The position numbers and the translations under genes were made by a program. A model generated the notes under the pieces. It was not told the DNA's origin. It saw only the letters and a list, made by a program, of their open reading frames with translations, and searched no databases. Positions 45,426 through 56,073 of a DNA stretch of 64,000 nucleotides are shown here, piece by piece (position 1 is the first letter of the stretch; each line of letters starts with the position of its first letter). This stretch comes from Mediterraneibacter glycyrrhizinilyticus (GTDB lineage Bacteria > Bacillota > Clostridia > Lachnospirales > Lachnospiraceae). The stretch is from positions 124,001 to 188,000 of the forward strand of contig NZ_JADMSO010000002.1 of assembly GCF_015560805.1 (NCBI RefSeq). Direction: 5' to 3'.

Positions 45426-47414
45426 ATGGATCATTTTGAATTAGTATCAGAATATTCCCCAACCGGTGACCAGCCCCAGGCAATAGCACAACTTGTGCAA
45501 GGCTTCCGGGAGGGCAACCAATGCCAGACACTTCTTGGTGTTACCGGTTCGGGCAAGACATTTACGATGGCAAATGTCATCGCACAATTGAATAAACCAA
45601 CGCTTATCATCGCGCATAATAAAACCTTAGCTGCGCAATTATATGGAGAGTTCAAAGAATTTTTTCCGAATAACGCAGTCGAATATTTCGTCTCCTACTA
45701 CGATTACTACCAGCCCGAAGCCTACGTTCCCTCCTCGGACACTTACATCGCCAAAGATTCCGCGATCAACGATGAGATTGACAAGCTTCGGCTTTCTGCT
45801 ACAATGGCGCTTACCGAGCGTCGGGATGTGATCATTGTCGCCAGTGTATCCTGTATCTATGGTCTGGGAAGCCCGATGGATTATCAGAACATGGTGATTT
45901 CTCTGCGACCGGGCATGATCAAAGAGCGGGACGAACTGATGGCGAAGCTGATCGAGATCCAATATGACCGCAACGATATGGATTTCCATCGCGGAACATT
46001 CCGCGTGCGGGGCGACGTGGTCGAAGTGATCCCGGCATATGAATCAGAGACAGCGATTCGGATCGAGTTTTTCGGCGACGAGATCGATCGGATCACCGAG
46101 ATTGATATTTTGACCGGGGAGATCAAGGATGAGTTAAAGCATGCTGCAATTTTTCCGGCATCACATTACGTTGTGGATCGAGAGAATATCAATCGTGCGG
46201 TGAAAGATATTGAGACAGAACTGGACGAGCGTGTGAAAGAATTTAAAAGGCAGGACAAGCTTCTGGAAGCGCAGCGGATCGCAGAGCGGACGAATTTTGA
46301 TATCGAGATGCTCAAAGAGACAGGATTTTGTTCGGGCATTGAGAATTATTCAAGGCATCTGGCGGGGCTCGCGCCGGGACAGCCGCCATATACGCTGATC
46401 GATTATTTTCCGGATGATTTTATTATGATGATCGATGAATCCCACAAGACGGTGCCGCAGATCGGCGGTATGTACAACGGAGACCAATCGAGAAAATCTA
46501 CGTTGGTGGATTATGGTTTCCGCCTGCCGTCGGCGAAAGATAACCGCCCCTTGAATTTTGAAGAATTTGAAAGTAAAATAAATCAGGTACTGTTTGTGTC
46601 GGCGACTCCGGGGGTATACGAAGAAGAGCATGAGCTGCTTCGGGCAGAGCAGGTGATCCGTCCGACCGGTCTTTTGGATCCGGAAGTGGAAGTGCGTCCG
46701 GTGGAGGGGCAGATTGACGATCTGCTTGGCGAGATCAACAAAGAAATCGCCAAGAAAAACAAAATTCTGGTGACAACGCTGACAAAGCGGATGGCGGAAG
46801 ATCTGACCGATTATATGCGGGAAGTGGGAATCCGTGTAAAATATCTGCATTCGGATGTGGATACGTTGGAGCGGACGGAAATCATCCGTGATATGCGTCT
46901 GGATGTGTTTGATGTACTGGTCGGCATCAATTTGCTGAGAGAGGGATTGGACATTCCGGAGATCACACTGGTTGCGATTCTGGATGCGGATAAAGAGGGA
47001 TTCCTGCGTTCCGAGACGTCTTTGATCCAGACGATCGGGCGTGCTGCCCGAAATGCCGAGGGACATGTGATCATGTATGCGGATACCGTGACGGATTCGA
47101 TGCGCATGGCGATCGAAGAGACAAAACGGCGTCGGGAGATCCAGATGAAATATAACGAAGAACACGGAATTACCCCACAGACGATCAAAAAGGCAGTGCG
47201 CGATCTGATCAGCATTTCCCAGAAAGTGGACAGTGCACAGATGAAACTGGAGAAAGATCCGGAATCAATGAGCCGTCAGGAACTTGAGAAACTGATCGGT
47301 GAAGTGACAAAGAAGATGAAGAAAGCAGCGGCAGATCTGAATTTCGAGGCGGCGGCAGAGCTGCGTGATAAATTACTTGAATTGAAGAAGACCTTACAGG
47401 AGATGGAGGAGTAA
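45426..47414 (+). CDS. uvrB: Excinuclease ABC subunit B
   Basis: Damage-verifying helicase of nucleotide excision repair. The 662-residue protein has Walker A GVTGSGKT (~39), the beta-hairpin region [21 protein letters not shown] (parts [10 protein letters not shown] and SDTYIAKD), [28 protein letters not shown] and QTIGRAARN helicase motifs, and a C-terminal UVR motif (~620-655) that binds UvrC. AAAGGAAAGG precedes the ATG. uvrA follows 9 nt later, so both form one transcript. Confidence 0.98.
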   Translation: MDHFELVSEYSPTGDQPQAIAQLVQGFREGNQCQTLLGVTGSGKTFTMANVIAQLNKPTLIIAHNKTLAAQLYGEFKEFFPNNAVEYFVSYYDYYQPEAYVPSSDTYIAKDSAINDEIDKLRLSATMALTERRDVIIVASVSCIYGLGSPMDYQNMVISLRPGMIKERDELMAKLIEIQYDRNDMDFHRGTFRVRGDVVEVIPAYESETAIRIEFFGDEIDRITEIDILTGEIKDELKHAAIFPASHYVVDRENINRAVKDIETELDERVKEFKRQDKLLEAQRIAERTNFDIEMLKETGFCSGIENYSRHLAGLAPGQPPYTLIDYFPDDFIMMIDESHKTVPQIGGMYNGDQSRKSTLVDYGFRLPSAKDNRPLNFEEFESKINQVLFVSATPGVYEEEHELLRAEQVIRPTGLLDPEVEVRPVEGQIDDLLGEINKEIAKKNKILVTTLTKRMAEDLTDYMREVGIRVKYLHSDVDTLERTEIIRDMRLDVFDVLVGINLLREGLDIPEITLVAILDADKEGFLRSETSLIQTIGRAARNAEGHVIMYADTVTDSMRMAIEETKRRREIQMKYNEEHGITPQTIKKAVRDLISISQKVDSAQMKLEKDPESMSRQELEKLIGEVTKKMKKAAADLNFEAAAELRDKLLELKKTLQEMEE

Positions 47415-47423
47415 GAATAAAGA

Positions 47424-50270
47424 ATGGGTACAAAGATGGATGCCAGACAGTATATTCGAATCCGTGGCGCGAATGAAAATAATTTAAAAAACATAGATGT
47501 AGATATTCCCAGAAATGAGCTTGTTGTGCTGACAGGACTGAGCGGATCTGGAAAATCTTCCCTTGCATTTGATACGATCTATGCAGAGGGGCAGAGACGG
47601 TATATGGAATCCCTGTCTTCCTATGCGAGACAGTTTCTCGGGCAGATGGAAAAGCCGAATGTGGAGAGTATCGAGGGGCTGTCTCCGGCAATCTCGATCG
47701 ATCAGAAATCAACGAATCACAATCCACGTTCCACCGTTGGGACCGTGACGGAGATTTACGATTATTTCCGTCTGCTTTATGCGCGGATCGGAATCCCGCA
47801 TTGCCCGAAGTGTGGAAAAGAGATCAAGAAGCAGTCGGTAGATGAGATGACCGATCAGATCATGGGACTTGAGCAGGGGACAAAGATCCAACTGCTCGCA
47901 CCGGTCGTGCGGGGAAGAAAAGGAACGCATGTAAAGTTATTCGAGCGGGCAAAACGCAGCGGATATGTCCGTGTGAGAGTTGACGGGAATCTGTATGAAT
48001 TGTCCGAAGAGATCACGCTCGATAAGAATATCAAACACAATATCGAGATTATTGTGGATCGTCTGATCGTGAAACCGGGGATTGAAAAGCGGCTGTCAGA
48101 TTCTATTGAAAATGTCTTGAATCTGGCGGAGGGGCTGCTGGTTGTCGATGTGATCGGACAGGAACCGCTGAATTTCAGTCAGAGCTTTTCCTGTCCGGAC
48201 TGCGGGATCAGTATCGATGAGATTGAGCCGAGAAGTTTTTCATTCAACAATCCGTTCGGGGCATGTCCATCCTGTTTTGGACTCGGATACAAGATGGAAT
48301 TTTCAGAAGAACTGATGATCCCGGATCCGTCCAAAAGTATCAATGAGGGAGCAATCGCGGTGCTTGGCTGGCAGTCCTGTGCGGATAAGGGAAGCTTTAC
48401 AAATGCGATTCTTCAGGCACTGTGTGAAGAATACAAATTTGATCTGGACACTCCGTTTGAAGACTATCCGAAAAAGATCCATGATGTTTTGATCTACGGT
48501 ACGAATGGAAAGGCTGTCAAAGTATATTACAAAGGGCAGCGGGGCGAGGGCGTCTATGACGTGGCGTTCGAGGGACTGATCCGGAGCGTGGAGCGGCGTT
48601 ATCGCGAGACGCATTCCGAGGCGTCGAAAGCGGAGTATGAGACGTTTATGAATATTACGCCGTGTTCGGAGTGTAAAGGACAACGTTTGAAGCAAAGCGC
48701 ACTGGCAGTTACCGTGGGTGATCGAAATATCGCCGAAGTAACGGCGCTTTCGATCGAAAAACTGCAGAAATTTCTGGAAAATCTGGAATTGACGCAGACA
48801 CAGCATTTGATCGGAGATCAGATCTTAAAGGAAATCAAGGCGCGTACCCGGTTTTTGATGGATGTGGGACTGGATTATCTGACGTTGGCGCGTGCAACCG
48901 GAACCTTGTCGGGCGGAGAGGCACAGCGTATCCGGCTGGCAACACAGATCGGTTCAGGTCTGGTCGGCGTTGCCTATATTTTGGATGAGCCGAGTATCGG
49001 TCTGCATCAGCGAGACAATGACAAACTGCTGATGACGCTGAAGCGCCTGCGGGATCTTGGAAATTCGCTGATCGTGGTGGAACATGATGAAGATACGATG
49101 CTGGCAGCCGACTGTATTGTAGACATCGGTCCGGGTGCCGGGGAGCATGGCGGCAAAGTTGTAGCAGTGGGGACGGCGCAGGAATTGATGCAGTGTCCGG
49201 GGTCGATCACAGGAGAATATTTGAGCGGTCGGAAAAAGATCCCGGTACCGGAAGTACGGAAAAAGCCGACCGGATATTTAAAAGTTGTCGGTGCAAGGGA
49301 GAACAACCTGAAAAATATTACCGTGGAGTTTCCGCTCGGAGTGATGACCTGTGTGACAGGAGTTTCCGGTTCCGGAAAAAGTTCCCTGGTCAACGAGATC
49401 CTTTATAAGAAGCTGGCAAAAGAGCTGAATCGTGCCCGGACAATACCGGGGAAACATAAACGGATCGAGGGACTGGAACAGGTGGATAAGGTGATCGACA
49501 TCGATCAGTCACCGATCGGACGGACTCCGCGGTCGAATCCGGCTACTTACACCGGTGTATTTGATTTGATCCGGGATTTGTTTGCGGCAACGCCGGATGC
49601 GAAAGCGAAAGGATATAAAAAGGGAAGATTCAGTTTTAATGTCAAAGGCGGACGATGTGAAGCATGTTCCGGTGACGGTATATTGAAAATTGAAATGCAT
49701 TTCCTGCCGGACGTATATGTGCCGTGTGAAGTGTGTGGCGGAAAACGTTATAATCGGGAGACTCTGGATGTGAAGTACAAAGGAAAAAGTATTTACGATG
49801 TATTGAACATGACTGTGGAGGAAGCGGTGAAGTTTTTTGAAAATGTGCCGAGTATCCGGAGAAAGATGGAAACGCTGAATGACGTGGGGCTTTCCTACAT
49901 CCGATTGGGACAGCCATCTACGGAACTTTCCGGCGGTGAGGCACAGCGGATCAAGCTTGCGGCGGAATTGAGTAAGCGAAGTACCGGAAAGACAGTGTAT
50001 ATTCTGGATGAACCGACAACCGGTCTTCATTTTGCAGATGTTCATAAATTAACGGAAATTCTGCGGCGTCTGGCAGATGACGGGAATACTGTGATCGTGA
50101 TCGAACATAATCTGGACGTGATCAAAACCGCCGATCATATCATTGACATCGGACCGGAGGGCGGCGATAAAGGAGGTACGGTTGTGGCGACCGGTACGCC
50201 GGAAGAGGTTGCGAAAAATAAAAATTCCTATACAGGGAAGTATATAGATGAAATTCTGAAGAAACAATAG
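47424..50270 (+). CDS. uvrA: Excinuclease ABC subunit A
   Basis: Damage-sensing ABC ATPase that loads UvrB. The 948-residue protein has two ABC modules: GLSGSGKSS (~39) with the first signature [18 protein letters not shown], and GVSGSGKSS (~648) with the second [19 protein letters not shown]. Zinc fingers are CPKC ... CPDC, CSECKG in the first module and CEACSGDG ... CEVCGGKRY in the second. Start: ATG at 47424; an in-frame ATG at 47436 is an alternative. No strong terminator follows, only the small hairpin at 50285. Confidence 0.98.
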   Translation: MGTKMDARQYIRIRGANENNLKNIDVDIPRNELVVLTGLSGSGKSSLAFDTIYAEGQRRYMESLSSYARQFLGQMEKPNVESIEGLSPAISIDQKSTNHNPRSTVGTVTEIYDYFRLLYARIGIPHCPKCGKEIKKQSVDEMTDQIMGLEQGTKIQLLAPVVRGRKGTHVKLFERAKRSGYVRVRVDGNLYELSEEITLDKNIKHNIEIIVDRLIVKPGIEKRLSDSIENVLNLAEGLLVVDVIGQEPLNFSQSFSCPDCGISIDEIEPRSFSFNNPFGACPSCFGLGYKMEFSEELMIPDPSKSINEGAIAVLGWQSCADKGSFTNAILQALCEEYKFDLDTPFEDYPKKIHDVLIYGTNGKAVKVYYKGQRGEGVYDVAFEGLIRSVERRYRETHSEASKAEYETFMNITPCSECKGQRLKQSALAVTVGDRNIAEVTALSIEKLQKFLENLELTQTQHLIGDQILKEIKARTRFLMDVGLDYLTLARATGTLSGGEAQRIRLATQIGSGLVGVAYILDEPSIGLHQRDNDKLLMTLKRLRDLGNSLIVVEHDEDTMLAADCIVDIGPGAGEHGGKVVAVGTAQELMQCPGSITGEYLSGRKKIPVPEVRKKPTGYLKVVGARENNLKNITVEFPLGVMTCVTGVSGSGKSSLVNEILYKKLAKELNRARTIPGKHKRIEGLEQVDKVIDIDQSPIGRTPRSNPATYTGVFDLIRDLFAATPDAKAKGYKKGRFSFNVKGGRCEACSGDGILKIEMHFLPDVYVPCEVCGGKRYNRETLDVKYKGKSIYDVLNMTVEEAVKFFENVPSIRRKMETLNDVGLSYIRLGQPSTELSGGEAQRIKLAAELSKRSTGKTVYILDEPTTGLHFADVHKLTEILRRLADDGNTVIVIEHNLDVIKTADHIIDIGPEGGDKGGTVVATGTPEEVAKNKNSYTGKYIDEILKKQ

Positions 50271-50284
50271 ATAGCAAAAAAGAC

Positions 50285-50308
50285 TTTCCATTTATGGAAA
50301 ATTTTATT
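50285..50308 (+). terminator. Weak possible terminator after uvrA
   Basis: TTTCCA pairs with TGGAAA around TTTA, followed by ATTTTATT. The stem is short and A/T-rich, so termination would be partial. Confidence 0.35.
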
Positions 50309-50477
50309 ATACTAGTAGAGCAACTTGGGTGAATGAAGAGAAGCAGACGGATGAAAGATACATTCGTATGGGGGAATTGCAAAGCGATACAAAAGAAAAG
50401 CAGAAAGATACGAATGAGAAAAAAGATGGGTGATAAGGGTGCCTTTGGGAGAGGCGTAGATAGAAGGGAGAGTTTGT

Positions 50478-51467
50478 ATGTCTGTGGATATCGGAATAGA
50501 TTTGGGAACGGCGAGCGTTCTCGTGTATGTGAAAGGAAAAGGTGTCGTCCTGAAAGAACCATCGGTTGTTGCCTTTGACCGTGATACGAATGTGATCAAA
50601 GCGATCGGAGAAGAGGCGAGACTGATGCTTGGGAGAACCCCGGGAAATATCGTGGCGGTGCGTCCGCTCCGGCAGGGCGTGATCTCGGATTACACGGTTA
50701 CGGAAAAGATGATCAAGTATTTTGTACAGAAAGCGATGGGGCGTCGGATGTTTAAAAAGCCGAGGATTAGCATCTGCGTGCCGAGCGGTGTGACAGAAGT
50801 AGAAAAGAAAGCCGTGGAGGAAGCTACGTTCGCCGCGGGAGCCAGAGAAGTACATTTGATCGAGGAACCGGTGGCAGCTGCAATCGGCGCCGGGATCGAT
50901 ATTGCAAAACCATGCGGGAACATGATCGTCGACGTAGGAGGCGGAACGTCGGATATTGCGGTGATCTCGCTTGGCGGAGCGGTCGTGAACACTTCGATCA
51001 AAGTGGCAGGGGATGATTTTGACGAAGCGATCGTGCGCTATATGCGGAAAAAGCATAATCTGCTGATCGGAGAGCGCACGGCGGAAGATATTAAGATCAA
51101 GATCGGAACCACTTACCCGCTTGTGGAAGAAGAGACGATGGAAGTGCGCGGCAGAAATCTCGTGACAGGACTGCCGAAGACGGTTACCGTCACTTCGTCA
51201 GAGACGGAAGAAGCGCTCCGTGAGACGACCAGTCAGATCGTGGAAGCGGTGATCGGGGTTCTGGAACAGACGCCGCCGGAGTTGTCGGCGGACATTCTGG
51301 ATCGGGGGATCGTTTTGACCGGAGGCGGCGCGATGCTCAGAGGTTTGGAAGAACTGATCGAAGAACGGACCGGGATCAATACAATGACTGCGGAGGAACC
51401 GATGAAAGTTGTGGCGATCGGTACCGGACAGTTTGTTGAGTTTATGAGTGGTAAAAGAGACTATTGA
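50478..51467 (+). CDS. mreB: Rod shape-determining protein MreB/Mbl
   Basis: Actin-like cytoskeletal protein that guides sidewall peptidoglycan synthesis. The 329-residue protein has the phosphate-1 loop IGIDLGTASVLVYVKGKG, PRISICVPSGVTEVEKKAV, LIEEPVAAAIGAGIDI, the phosphate-2 loop DVGGGTSDIAVISLGG, and the adenosine motif LTGGGAMLRGLEELIEE. AGAAGGGAGAG precedes the ATG. mreC/mreD do not follow it (recD2 does), so it is more like a stand-alone MreB-type or Mbl gene. Ends at a strong terminator. Confidence 0.95.
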   Translation: MSVDIGIDLGTASVLVYVKGKGVVLKEPSVVAFDRDTNVIKAIGEEARLMLGRTPGNIVAVRPLRQGVISDYTVTEKMIKYFVQKAMGRRMFKKPRISICVPSGVTEVEKKAVEEATFAAGAREVHLIEEPVAAAIGAGIDIAKPCGNMIVDVGGGTSDIAVISLGGAVVNTSIKVAGDDFDEAIVRYMRKKHNLLIGERTAEDIKIKIGTTYPLVEEETMEVRGRNLVTGLPKTVTVTSSETEEALRETTSQIVEAVIGVLEQTPPELSADILDRGIVLTGGGAMLRGLEELIEERTGINTMTAEEPMKVVAIGTGQFVEFMSGKRDY

Positions 51468-51480
51468 TAAATATGGGGAT

Positions 51481-51514
51481 AAGCAGGTCACCGGCGAAGT
51501 GACCTGTTTTTCTT
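51481..51514 (+). terminator. Intrinsic terminator after mreB
   Basis: CAGGTCAC (51484-51491) pairs with GTGACCTG (51499-51506), loop CGGCGAA, followed by TTTTTCTT. The ribosome binding site of recD2 (AAGGAGG) starts directly after the T-run. Confidence 0.85.
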
Positions 51515-51525
51515 AAGGAGGAAAC

Positions 51526-53736
51526 ATGGAGACGATAACCGGATATGTAGACCATATTGTGTATCGAAACGGTGAGAATGGATATACGGTGTTCAGTCTG
51601 GAAAATGAAAACGGAGGAGTGACCTGTGTGGGAAACTTCAATTACATTAATGAGGGCGAGCTGCTGGAACTGGAGGGGGAGTATGTGAATCACAACATTT
51701 ACGGAACCCAGCTTCGTGTGAGCAGTCACCGGGTAAAAGAACCTGAAGATCTGGTGTCCATCGAACGGTATCTCGGCTCCGGAGCAGTCAAGGGAGTAGG
51801 CGCCGCGCTGGCGGCACGGATCGTCCGGCGGTTTAAGGAAGATACCTTTCGCATTATAGAGGAGGAACCGGAGCGGCTTGCGGAGATCAAAGGAATCAGC
51901 GAGAGAAAAGCCCGGGAGATCGCGATACAGGTGGAAGAGAAAAAAGAGATGCGAAAGGCAATGCTTTTTTTGCAGAAATATGGCATTTCCACGACGTTAG
52001 GTGTAAAAATCTACGAATATTACGGTGCGAAACTTTATCAGGTGTTGGAAGAAAATCCTTATCAGCTGGCGGATAATATTGACGGAGTCGGATTTAAGAC
52101 GGCGGATGAGATCGCTGCACGGATCGGGATTCACGCGGATTCCGATTTCCGGATCCGGAGCGGTCTTTTCTATGTGCTCCAGCAGGCTGTCGGAGAGGGA
52201 CACATTTATCTGCCGCAGGATGTACTTGCGCGAAGAGCGATGCAGATTCTGGGAGTGGAGATCTCAGAGGTAGAGAAATATGTGATGGATCTTTGCATTG
52301 ACCGAAAGACGGTAATGAAAGAAGAAAACGGAGAGATCCGTATTTATCCGGCACATTATTATTATCTGGAACTGAATACGGCGAAAATGCTGCATGATCT
52401 TGATATCGACTGCGAGATGCCGGAAGATATGATCGAAAAACGATTGAAAAAAGTAGAAGAGAAAGAGAAGATCACGTTGGACGCACTTCAGCATCAGGCG
52501 GTGATCGAGGCGATCAAACATGGCCTCCTCGTGCTTACCGGAGGACCGGGAACCGGAAAGACGACCACGATCAACACGATGATCCAGTTTTTTGAGAGTG
52601 AGGGGATGGATATTTTGCTGGCAGCTCCTACCGGTCGTGCGGCAAAACGCATGACGGAGGCGACAGGATACGAGGCGCAGACGATCCACCGGTTGTTGGA
52701 AGTGAGCGGCAATCCGGAGGAAGAGGGAAATGTCAACGGATTTCTGCGCAACCGGGAGAATCCGCTGGAAACGGATGTGATCATCATCGATGAAATGTCT
52801 ATGGTAGATCTTCCACTGATGCATGCGCTTCTTTCTGCGGTCGTTGCCGGAACAAGACTGATCCTTGTTGGAGACGTCAATCAGCTGCCGTCTGTGGGGG
52901 CCGGAAGTGTGCTTAAAGATATCATTGCCTCCGGGCGTTTTCCGGTTGTGACATTGACCCGGATCTTCCGACAGGCGGGAGAGAGCGATATTGTAGTTAA
53001 TGCGCATAAGATCAATGCCGGAGAGCCGGTCGTGCCGGACAATAAAAGTCGGGACTTCTTTTTCCTGCGGAGACAGGATGCGGATACCGTGATCCGTGTG
53101 ATACTTACGCTGATCCAGAAAAAGCTGCCGAAATATGTCAATGCGCCGCAGAATGAAATCCAGGTCATGACGCCGACAAGAAAAGGACTTCTCGGTGTGG
53201 AACGTCTGAATCTGATCCTGCAGAAGTATTTGAATCCTGCAGAACCGGGAAAAGAAGAGACGGAGATCGGCGGTAGGGTTTTCCGGGTGGGCGATAAGGT
53301 GATGCAGATCAAGAACAATTATCAGCTGGAGTGGGAAGTGAAGACAAAATATGGTTTAGTTGTCGATCAGGGACAGGGTATATTTAACGGAGATATGGGA
53401 ATCGTAACAGAGATCAATACATATGACGAGACGCTGGAAGTCGAATACGATGAACACCGGAAAGTAAAGTATCCGTTCGAGATGGCAGAGGAGCTGGAGC
53501 TGGCCTATGCGATCACAGTACATAAGTCACAGGGGAGTGAATACCCGGCAGTGATCATCCCACTTTTGCAGGGTCCCAGACTTTTGTATAATCGGAATCT
53601 GTTGTATACCGCAGTGACGAGGGCGAAAAAATGTCTGACGATCGTAGGCAGTGAGCAGGTATTTCAGGAGATGATCCGGAATAAAAGTGAACAAAATCGT
53701 TACACCAGTCTTGCGGAGCGGATCTGTGAATTCTAA
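51526..53736 (+). CDS. recD2: ATP-dependent RecD2-like DNA helicase
   Basis: A 5'-3' superfamily 1B helicase involved in DNA repair in bacteria that lack RecBC. The 736-residue protein has the long N-terminal domain characteristic of RecD2 (ETITGYVDHIVYRNGENGYTVF, parts ITGYVDHIVY and ENGYTVF, then helix-hairpin-helix units). It then has Walker A LTGGPGTGKTTTIN (~342), IIDEMSMVDLPL, GDVNQLPSVGAGSVL, and the late motifs MQIKNNY, VTEI, AITVHKSQGSEYPAVI and LLYTAVTRAKK. AAGGAGGAAAC precedes the ATG. comF follows 5 nt after its stop. Confidence 0.95.
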   Translation: METITGYVDHIVYRNGENGYTVFSLENENGGVTCVGNFNYINEGELLELEGEYVNHNIYGTQLRVSSHRVKEPEDLVSIERYLGSGAVKGVGAALAARIVRRFKEDTFRIIEEEPERLAEIKGISERKAREIAIQVEEKKEMRKAMLFLQKYGISTTLGVKIYEYYGAKLYQVLEENPYQLADNIDGVGFKTADEIAARIGIHADSDFRIRSGLFYVLQQAVGEGHIYLPQDVLARRAMQILGVEISEVEKYVMDLCIDRKTVMKEENGEIRIYPAHYYYLELNTAKMLHDLDIDCEMPEDMIEKRLKKVEEKEKITLDALQHQAVIEAIKHGLLVLTGGPGTGKTTTINTMIQFFESEGMDILLAAPTGRAAKRMTEATGYEAQTIHRLLEVSGNPEEEGNVNGFLRNRENPLETDVIIIDEMSMVDLPLMHALLSAVVAGTRLILVGDVNQLPSVGAGSVLKDIIASGRFPVVTLTRIFRQAGESDIVVNAHKINAGEPVVPDNKSRDFFFLRRQDADTVIRVILTLIQKKLPKYVNAPQNEIQVMTPTRKGLLGVERLNLILQKYLNPAEPGKEETEIGGRVFRVGDKVMQIKNNYQLEWEVKTKYGLVVDQGQGIFNGDMGIVTEINTYDETLEVEYDEHRKVKYPFEMAEELELAYAITVHKSQGSEYPAVIIPLLQGPRLLYNRNLLYTAVTRAKKCLTIVGSEQVFQEMIRNKSEQNRYTSLAERICEF

Positions 53737-53741
53737 AAACT

Positions 53742-54488
53742 GTGCAGGAAAAAGAAGCGGGAGGAAGAAAAACGAAGAAAATATTAGATCTTTTGTATCC
53801 GCCGGTCTGCCCGTTTTGCGGGAAGATTCTTAACGGTGCGGAAAAATCGGGAGAACGCGGGATCTGTTTTTCATGCAGTGGGAAATTACCGTATGTGGAG
53901 GAGCCTTGCTGCATGAAATGTGGAAAACCGCTGCGGGAAGAAGAACGGGAATATTGTGCCGACTGTGCAAGGCATGAACTTGCATTTGATCAGGGGCGGA
54001 GTTTATATCTGCACACTGCACTTGTACAGAGGGCGATTTATCAGTTTAAATTTCATAATAAAAGATATTATGCAGAGATTTTTGCTCGGGAGATGGCAAG
54101 TCGGTATGGAAAGTGGATCCGACGGTGGGAAATTGAGGAGATCGTTCCGGTACCGCTGCATCCGTCAAGAAAGCGCACGCGCGGATTTAATCAGGCGGAA
54201 CTGTTGGCAAAAGCGTTGGGAGAACTTTCGGGAATCCCGGTGGAGCCGAAAGCGGTACGACGGATCCGGAAGACAAAATATCAGAAACAACTGGACGATG
54301 CAGGACGGAGACAGAACTTAAAAGGCGCGTTTTCCGTTGTTCCCGGATGGAAACCAAAGCGGTGTATTCTCGTTGTGGATGATATTTATACGACAGGCAA
54401 TACGATCCACAGAACAGCGGAAGCACTGAAAAAAGCAGGGGTGCAAAAAGTGTATTTTTTGACTATAAGCATTGGACAAGGGCTTTGA
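53742..54488 (+). CDS. comF: ComF family phosphoribosyltransferase-like protein
   Basis: A 248-residue protein of the ComFC family, linked in naturally competent bacteria to uptake or processing of transforming DNA. It has two zinc-finger pairs (CPFCGKIL ... CFSCSGKL and CMKCGKPL ... CADCARH), VPVPLHPSRKRTRGFNQAELLAK, and the PRPP-binding loop ILVVDDIYTTGNT near residue 215. The start is unclear: GTG at 53742 has no good ribosome binding site, while GGGAGG at 53760-53765 precedes no standard start codon. Coupling to recD2, 5 nt upstream, is likely. Confidence 0.85.
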   Translation: MQEKEAGGRKTKKILDLLYPPVCPFCGKILNGAEKSGERGICFSCSGKLPYVEEPCCMKCGKPLREEEREYCADCARHELAFDQGRSLYLHTALVQRAIYQFKFHNKRYYAEIFAREMASRYGKWIRRWEIEEIVPVPLHPSRKRTRGFNQAELLAKALGELSGIPVEPKAVRRIRKTKYQKQLDDAGRRQNLKGAFSVVPGWKPKRCILVVDDIYTTGNTIHRTAEALKKAGVQKVYFLTISIGQGL

Positions 54489-54502
54489 GTATATGCTATA
54501 CT
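54472..54502 (+). promoter_or_regulatory. Possible promoter for the membrane protein/cdaA unit
   Basis: TTGGAC (54472-54477) and TATACT (54497-54502) are 19 nt apart, with an extended TGC before the -10. It overlaps the end of comF, 45 nt before the next start. Confidence 0.45.
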
Positions 54503-54546
54503 AAACAGGATGGGTTACTGTGGAAAAGAATAAGCGGAGGCTGAAA

Positions 54547-54942
54547 ATGTTAGATAAAAAAAGAATCAGACTGATGGCGAAGATGTCCGCGTATGAGAAA
54601 AAACATGCAAAGGAAGATCTGAGGATCAGTTCTTACTATAAGAAAGATTATGCAAGTCTGAACACATTGATCACCGTCCTGTGGATCACAGTCGGGTATG
54701 CGATCCTGGCAGGACTCTATGCACTTTGCAATTTGAATACACTATTGGAGAATCTGACGATCACGAAACTGCTTTTGATGATCGCGATCGCGGTTGGGAT
54801 TTATCTGATCCTTGTGATCATATACTGTGTGTTTGCCGGAAATTTTTATAAAGGAAAATATAACAAAGCAAAACAACGCATGAAAAAGTATTACAGAGAT
54901 CTGGCACGGCTTGGAAAGATGGAAATGAAGGAGAAAAAATAA
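54547..54942 (+). CDS. Small two-TM membrane protein of unknown function
   Basis: A 131-residue protein. The N-terminus is basic (LDKKRIRLMAKMSAYEKKHAKED), two long hydrophobic segments follow (~50-73 and ~83-107), and the C-terminus is Lys-rich (KGKYNKAKQRMKKYYRDLARLGKMEMKEKK, ends quoted). Both ends are therefore probably cytoplasmic. GCGGAGG lies 7 nt before the ATG at 54547; an in-frame GTG at 54520 lies before it and is less likely. The next gene starts 3 nt after its stop, and cdaA follows that. Confidence 0.75.
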   Translation: MLDKKRIRLMAKMSAYEKKHAKEDLRISSYYKKDYASLNTLITVLWITVGYAILAGLYALCNLNTLLENLTITKLLLMIAIAVGIYLILVIIYCVFAGNFYKGKYNKAKQRMKKYYRDLARLGKMEMKEKK

Positions 54943-54945
54943 GAT

Positions 54946-56043
54946 ATGAGTACATTGCTTGTCATGAAAGAACAGTTACAGGTATTATATGCAAAATATT
55001 CAACCTATATCACGATAGGAATGCGGCTGATTTTGGGACTTCTCGTATTTGGATTGATCAATTCCAATATTGGTTTCATGAAAGCGGCATCATCCGGACT
55101 CTGTACGGTTGGGCTTGCAGCAGTTTGTGCTTTTCTGCCGACGATCATTATGATTTTGGCGGCAACTGCATTGATCCTGCTTCACCTGTATTCTCTGTCT
55201 ATGGTGATCGCGATCGTTGCGGTGATGTACTTTTTCGTGATGTATATTTTTTATTTCCGTTTTACATCAAGGCTTGCCTGGCTGGCGCTCTTGACAGCGG
55301 TGGGATTTGCGCTGAAAGTTCCGTTTGCCGTGGTCGTGGGGATCGGACTTCTCGGAACACCGGTCTGCCTGATCCCGGCTGTGTGCGGTGCTTTTACATA
55401 CTATATGGTTCATTTTGTGAAGATGTCATCGAGTACGTTCAAAGATGGAAGTGCGAACAGTATGGTGGAAGGTCTGATGAGTTTTACAAAGCAGACGCTT
55501 GCCAATAAAGAAATGTGGGTTATGATCGCAGCGGTGATCTTCTGTGTGCTTGTTGTGTACAGTGTGCGCACCCGGGCATTGGATCATGCATGGAAGATTG
55601 CGTCGGTTGCGGGAACCGCAGCTGCAGTTGTCGTTTGCGTTGCGGGAAATGTGGTGTTGAACACCCATATTTCTTATGTGGTACTTTTGGTCGGCGGAAC
55701 GGCTGCGATTGCAGTCGGTCTGATTCTGGAAGTCTTGTTTTTGGCAGTTGATTATTCCAGAACAGAGCATCTGGAATTTGAAGACGACGAATACCATTAT
55801 TATGTAAAAGCGGTGCCGAAAGTTGCAGTCAGCGTACCGGAAAAGAGTGTGAAACATATCAATGAAAGACAGGATACCGGAAAGATCGATGTAGCGCAGG
55901 TGAAAAAGCAGAGTGCAGTACAGAACCGCTCGAATGGAAAAGTAGGAAGACGGGAGCAGGAAGCAAAGAGTGCAGATGAAATTCTGTTGACGAGAAGCCT
56001 GAATAAAGAACTCGGTCTGGATGACCCGGGAGAAGAAAATTAA
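54946..56043 (+). CDS. Polytopic membrane protein of unknown function upstream of cdaA
   Basis: A 365-residue protein with about nine hydrophobic segments between residues 20 and 265, then a ~95-residue cytoplasmic-looking tail rich in charged residues (HLEFEDDEYHYYVKAVPK ... EILLTRSLNKELGLDDPGEE). No family is recognised by eye. It is tightly linked (3 nt) to the two-TM gene before it and 30 nt from cdaA, so it may be a membrane partner of the c-di-AMP cyclase or act in envelope homeostasis; this is inference from position only. Confidence 0.75.
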   Translation: MSTLLVMKEQLQVLYAKYSTYITIGMRLILGLLVFGLINSNIGFMKAASSGLCTVGLAAVCAFLPTIIMILAATALILLHLYSLSMVIAIVAVMYFFVMYIFYFRFTSRLAWLALLTAVGFALKVPFAVVVGIGLLGTPVCLIPAVCGAFTYYMVHFVKMSSSTFKDGSANSMVEGLMSFTKQTLANKEMWVMIAAVIFCVLVVYSVRTRALDHAWKIASVAGTAAAVVVCVAGNVVLNTHISYVVLLVGGTAAIAVGLILEVLFLAVDYSRTEHLEFEDDEYHYYVKAVPKVAVSVPEKSVKHINERQDTGKIDVAQVKKQSAVQNRSNGKVGRREQEAKSADEILLTRSLNKELGLDDPGEEN

Positions 56044-56073
56044 GCAGGATATACGGGAAAAGGAGGTGAAGAG

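Noticed and set aside
50333-50578. Basic 81-codon frame before mreB
   Set aside because: Overlaps the mreB start out of frame and lacks family signal; likely leader sequence of mreB.
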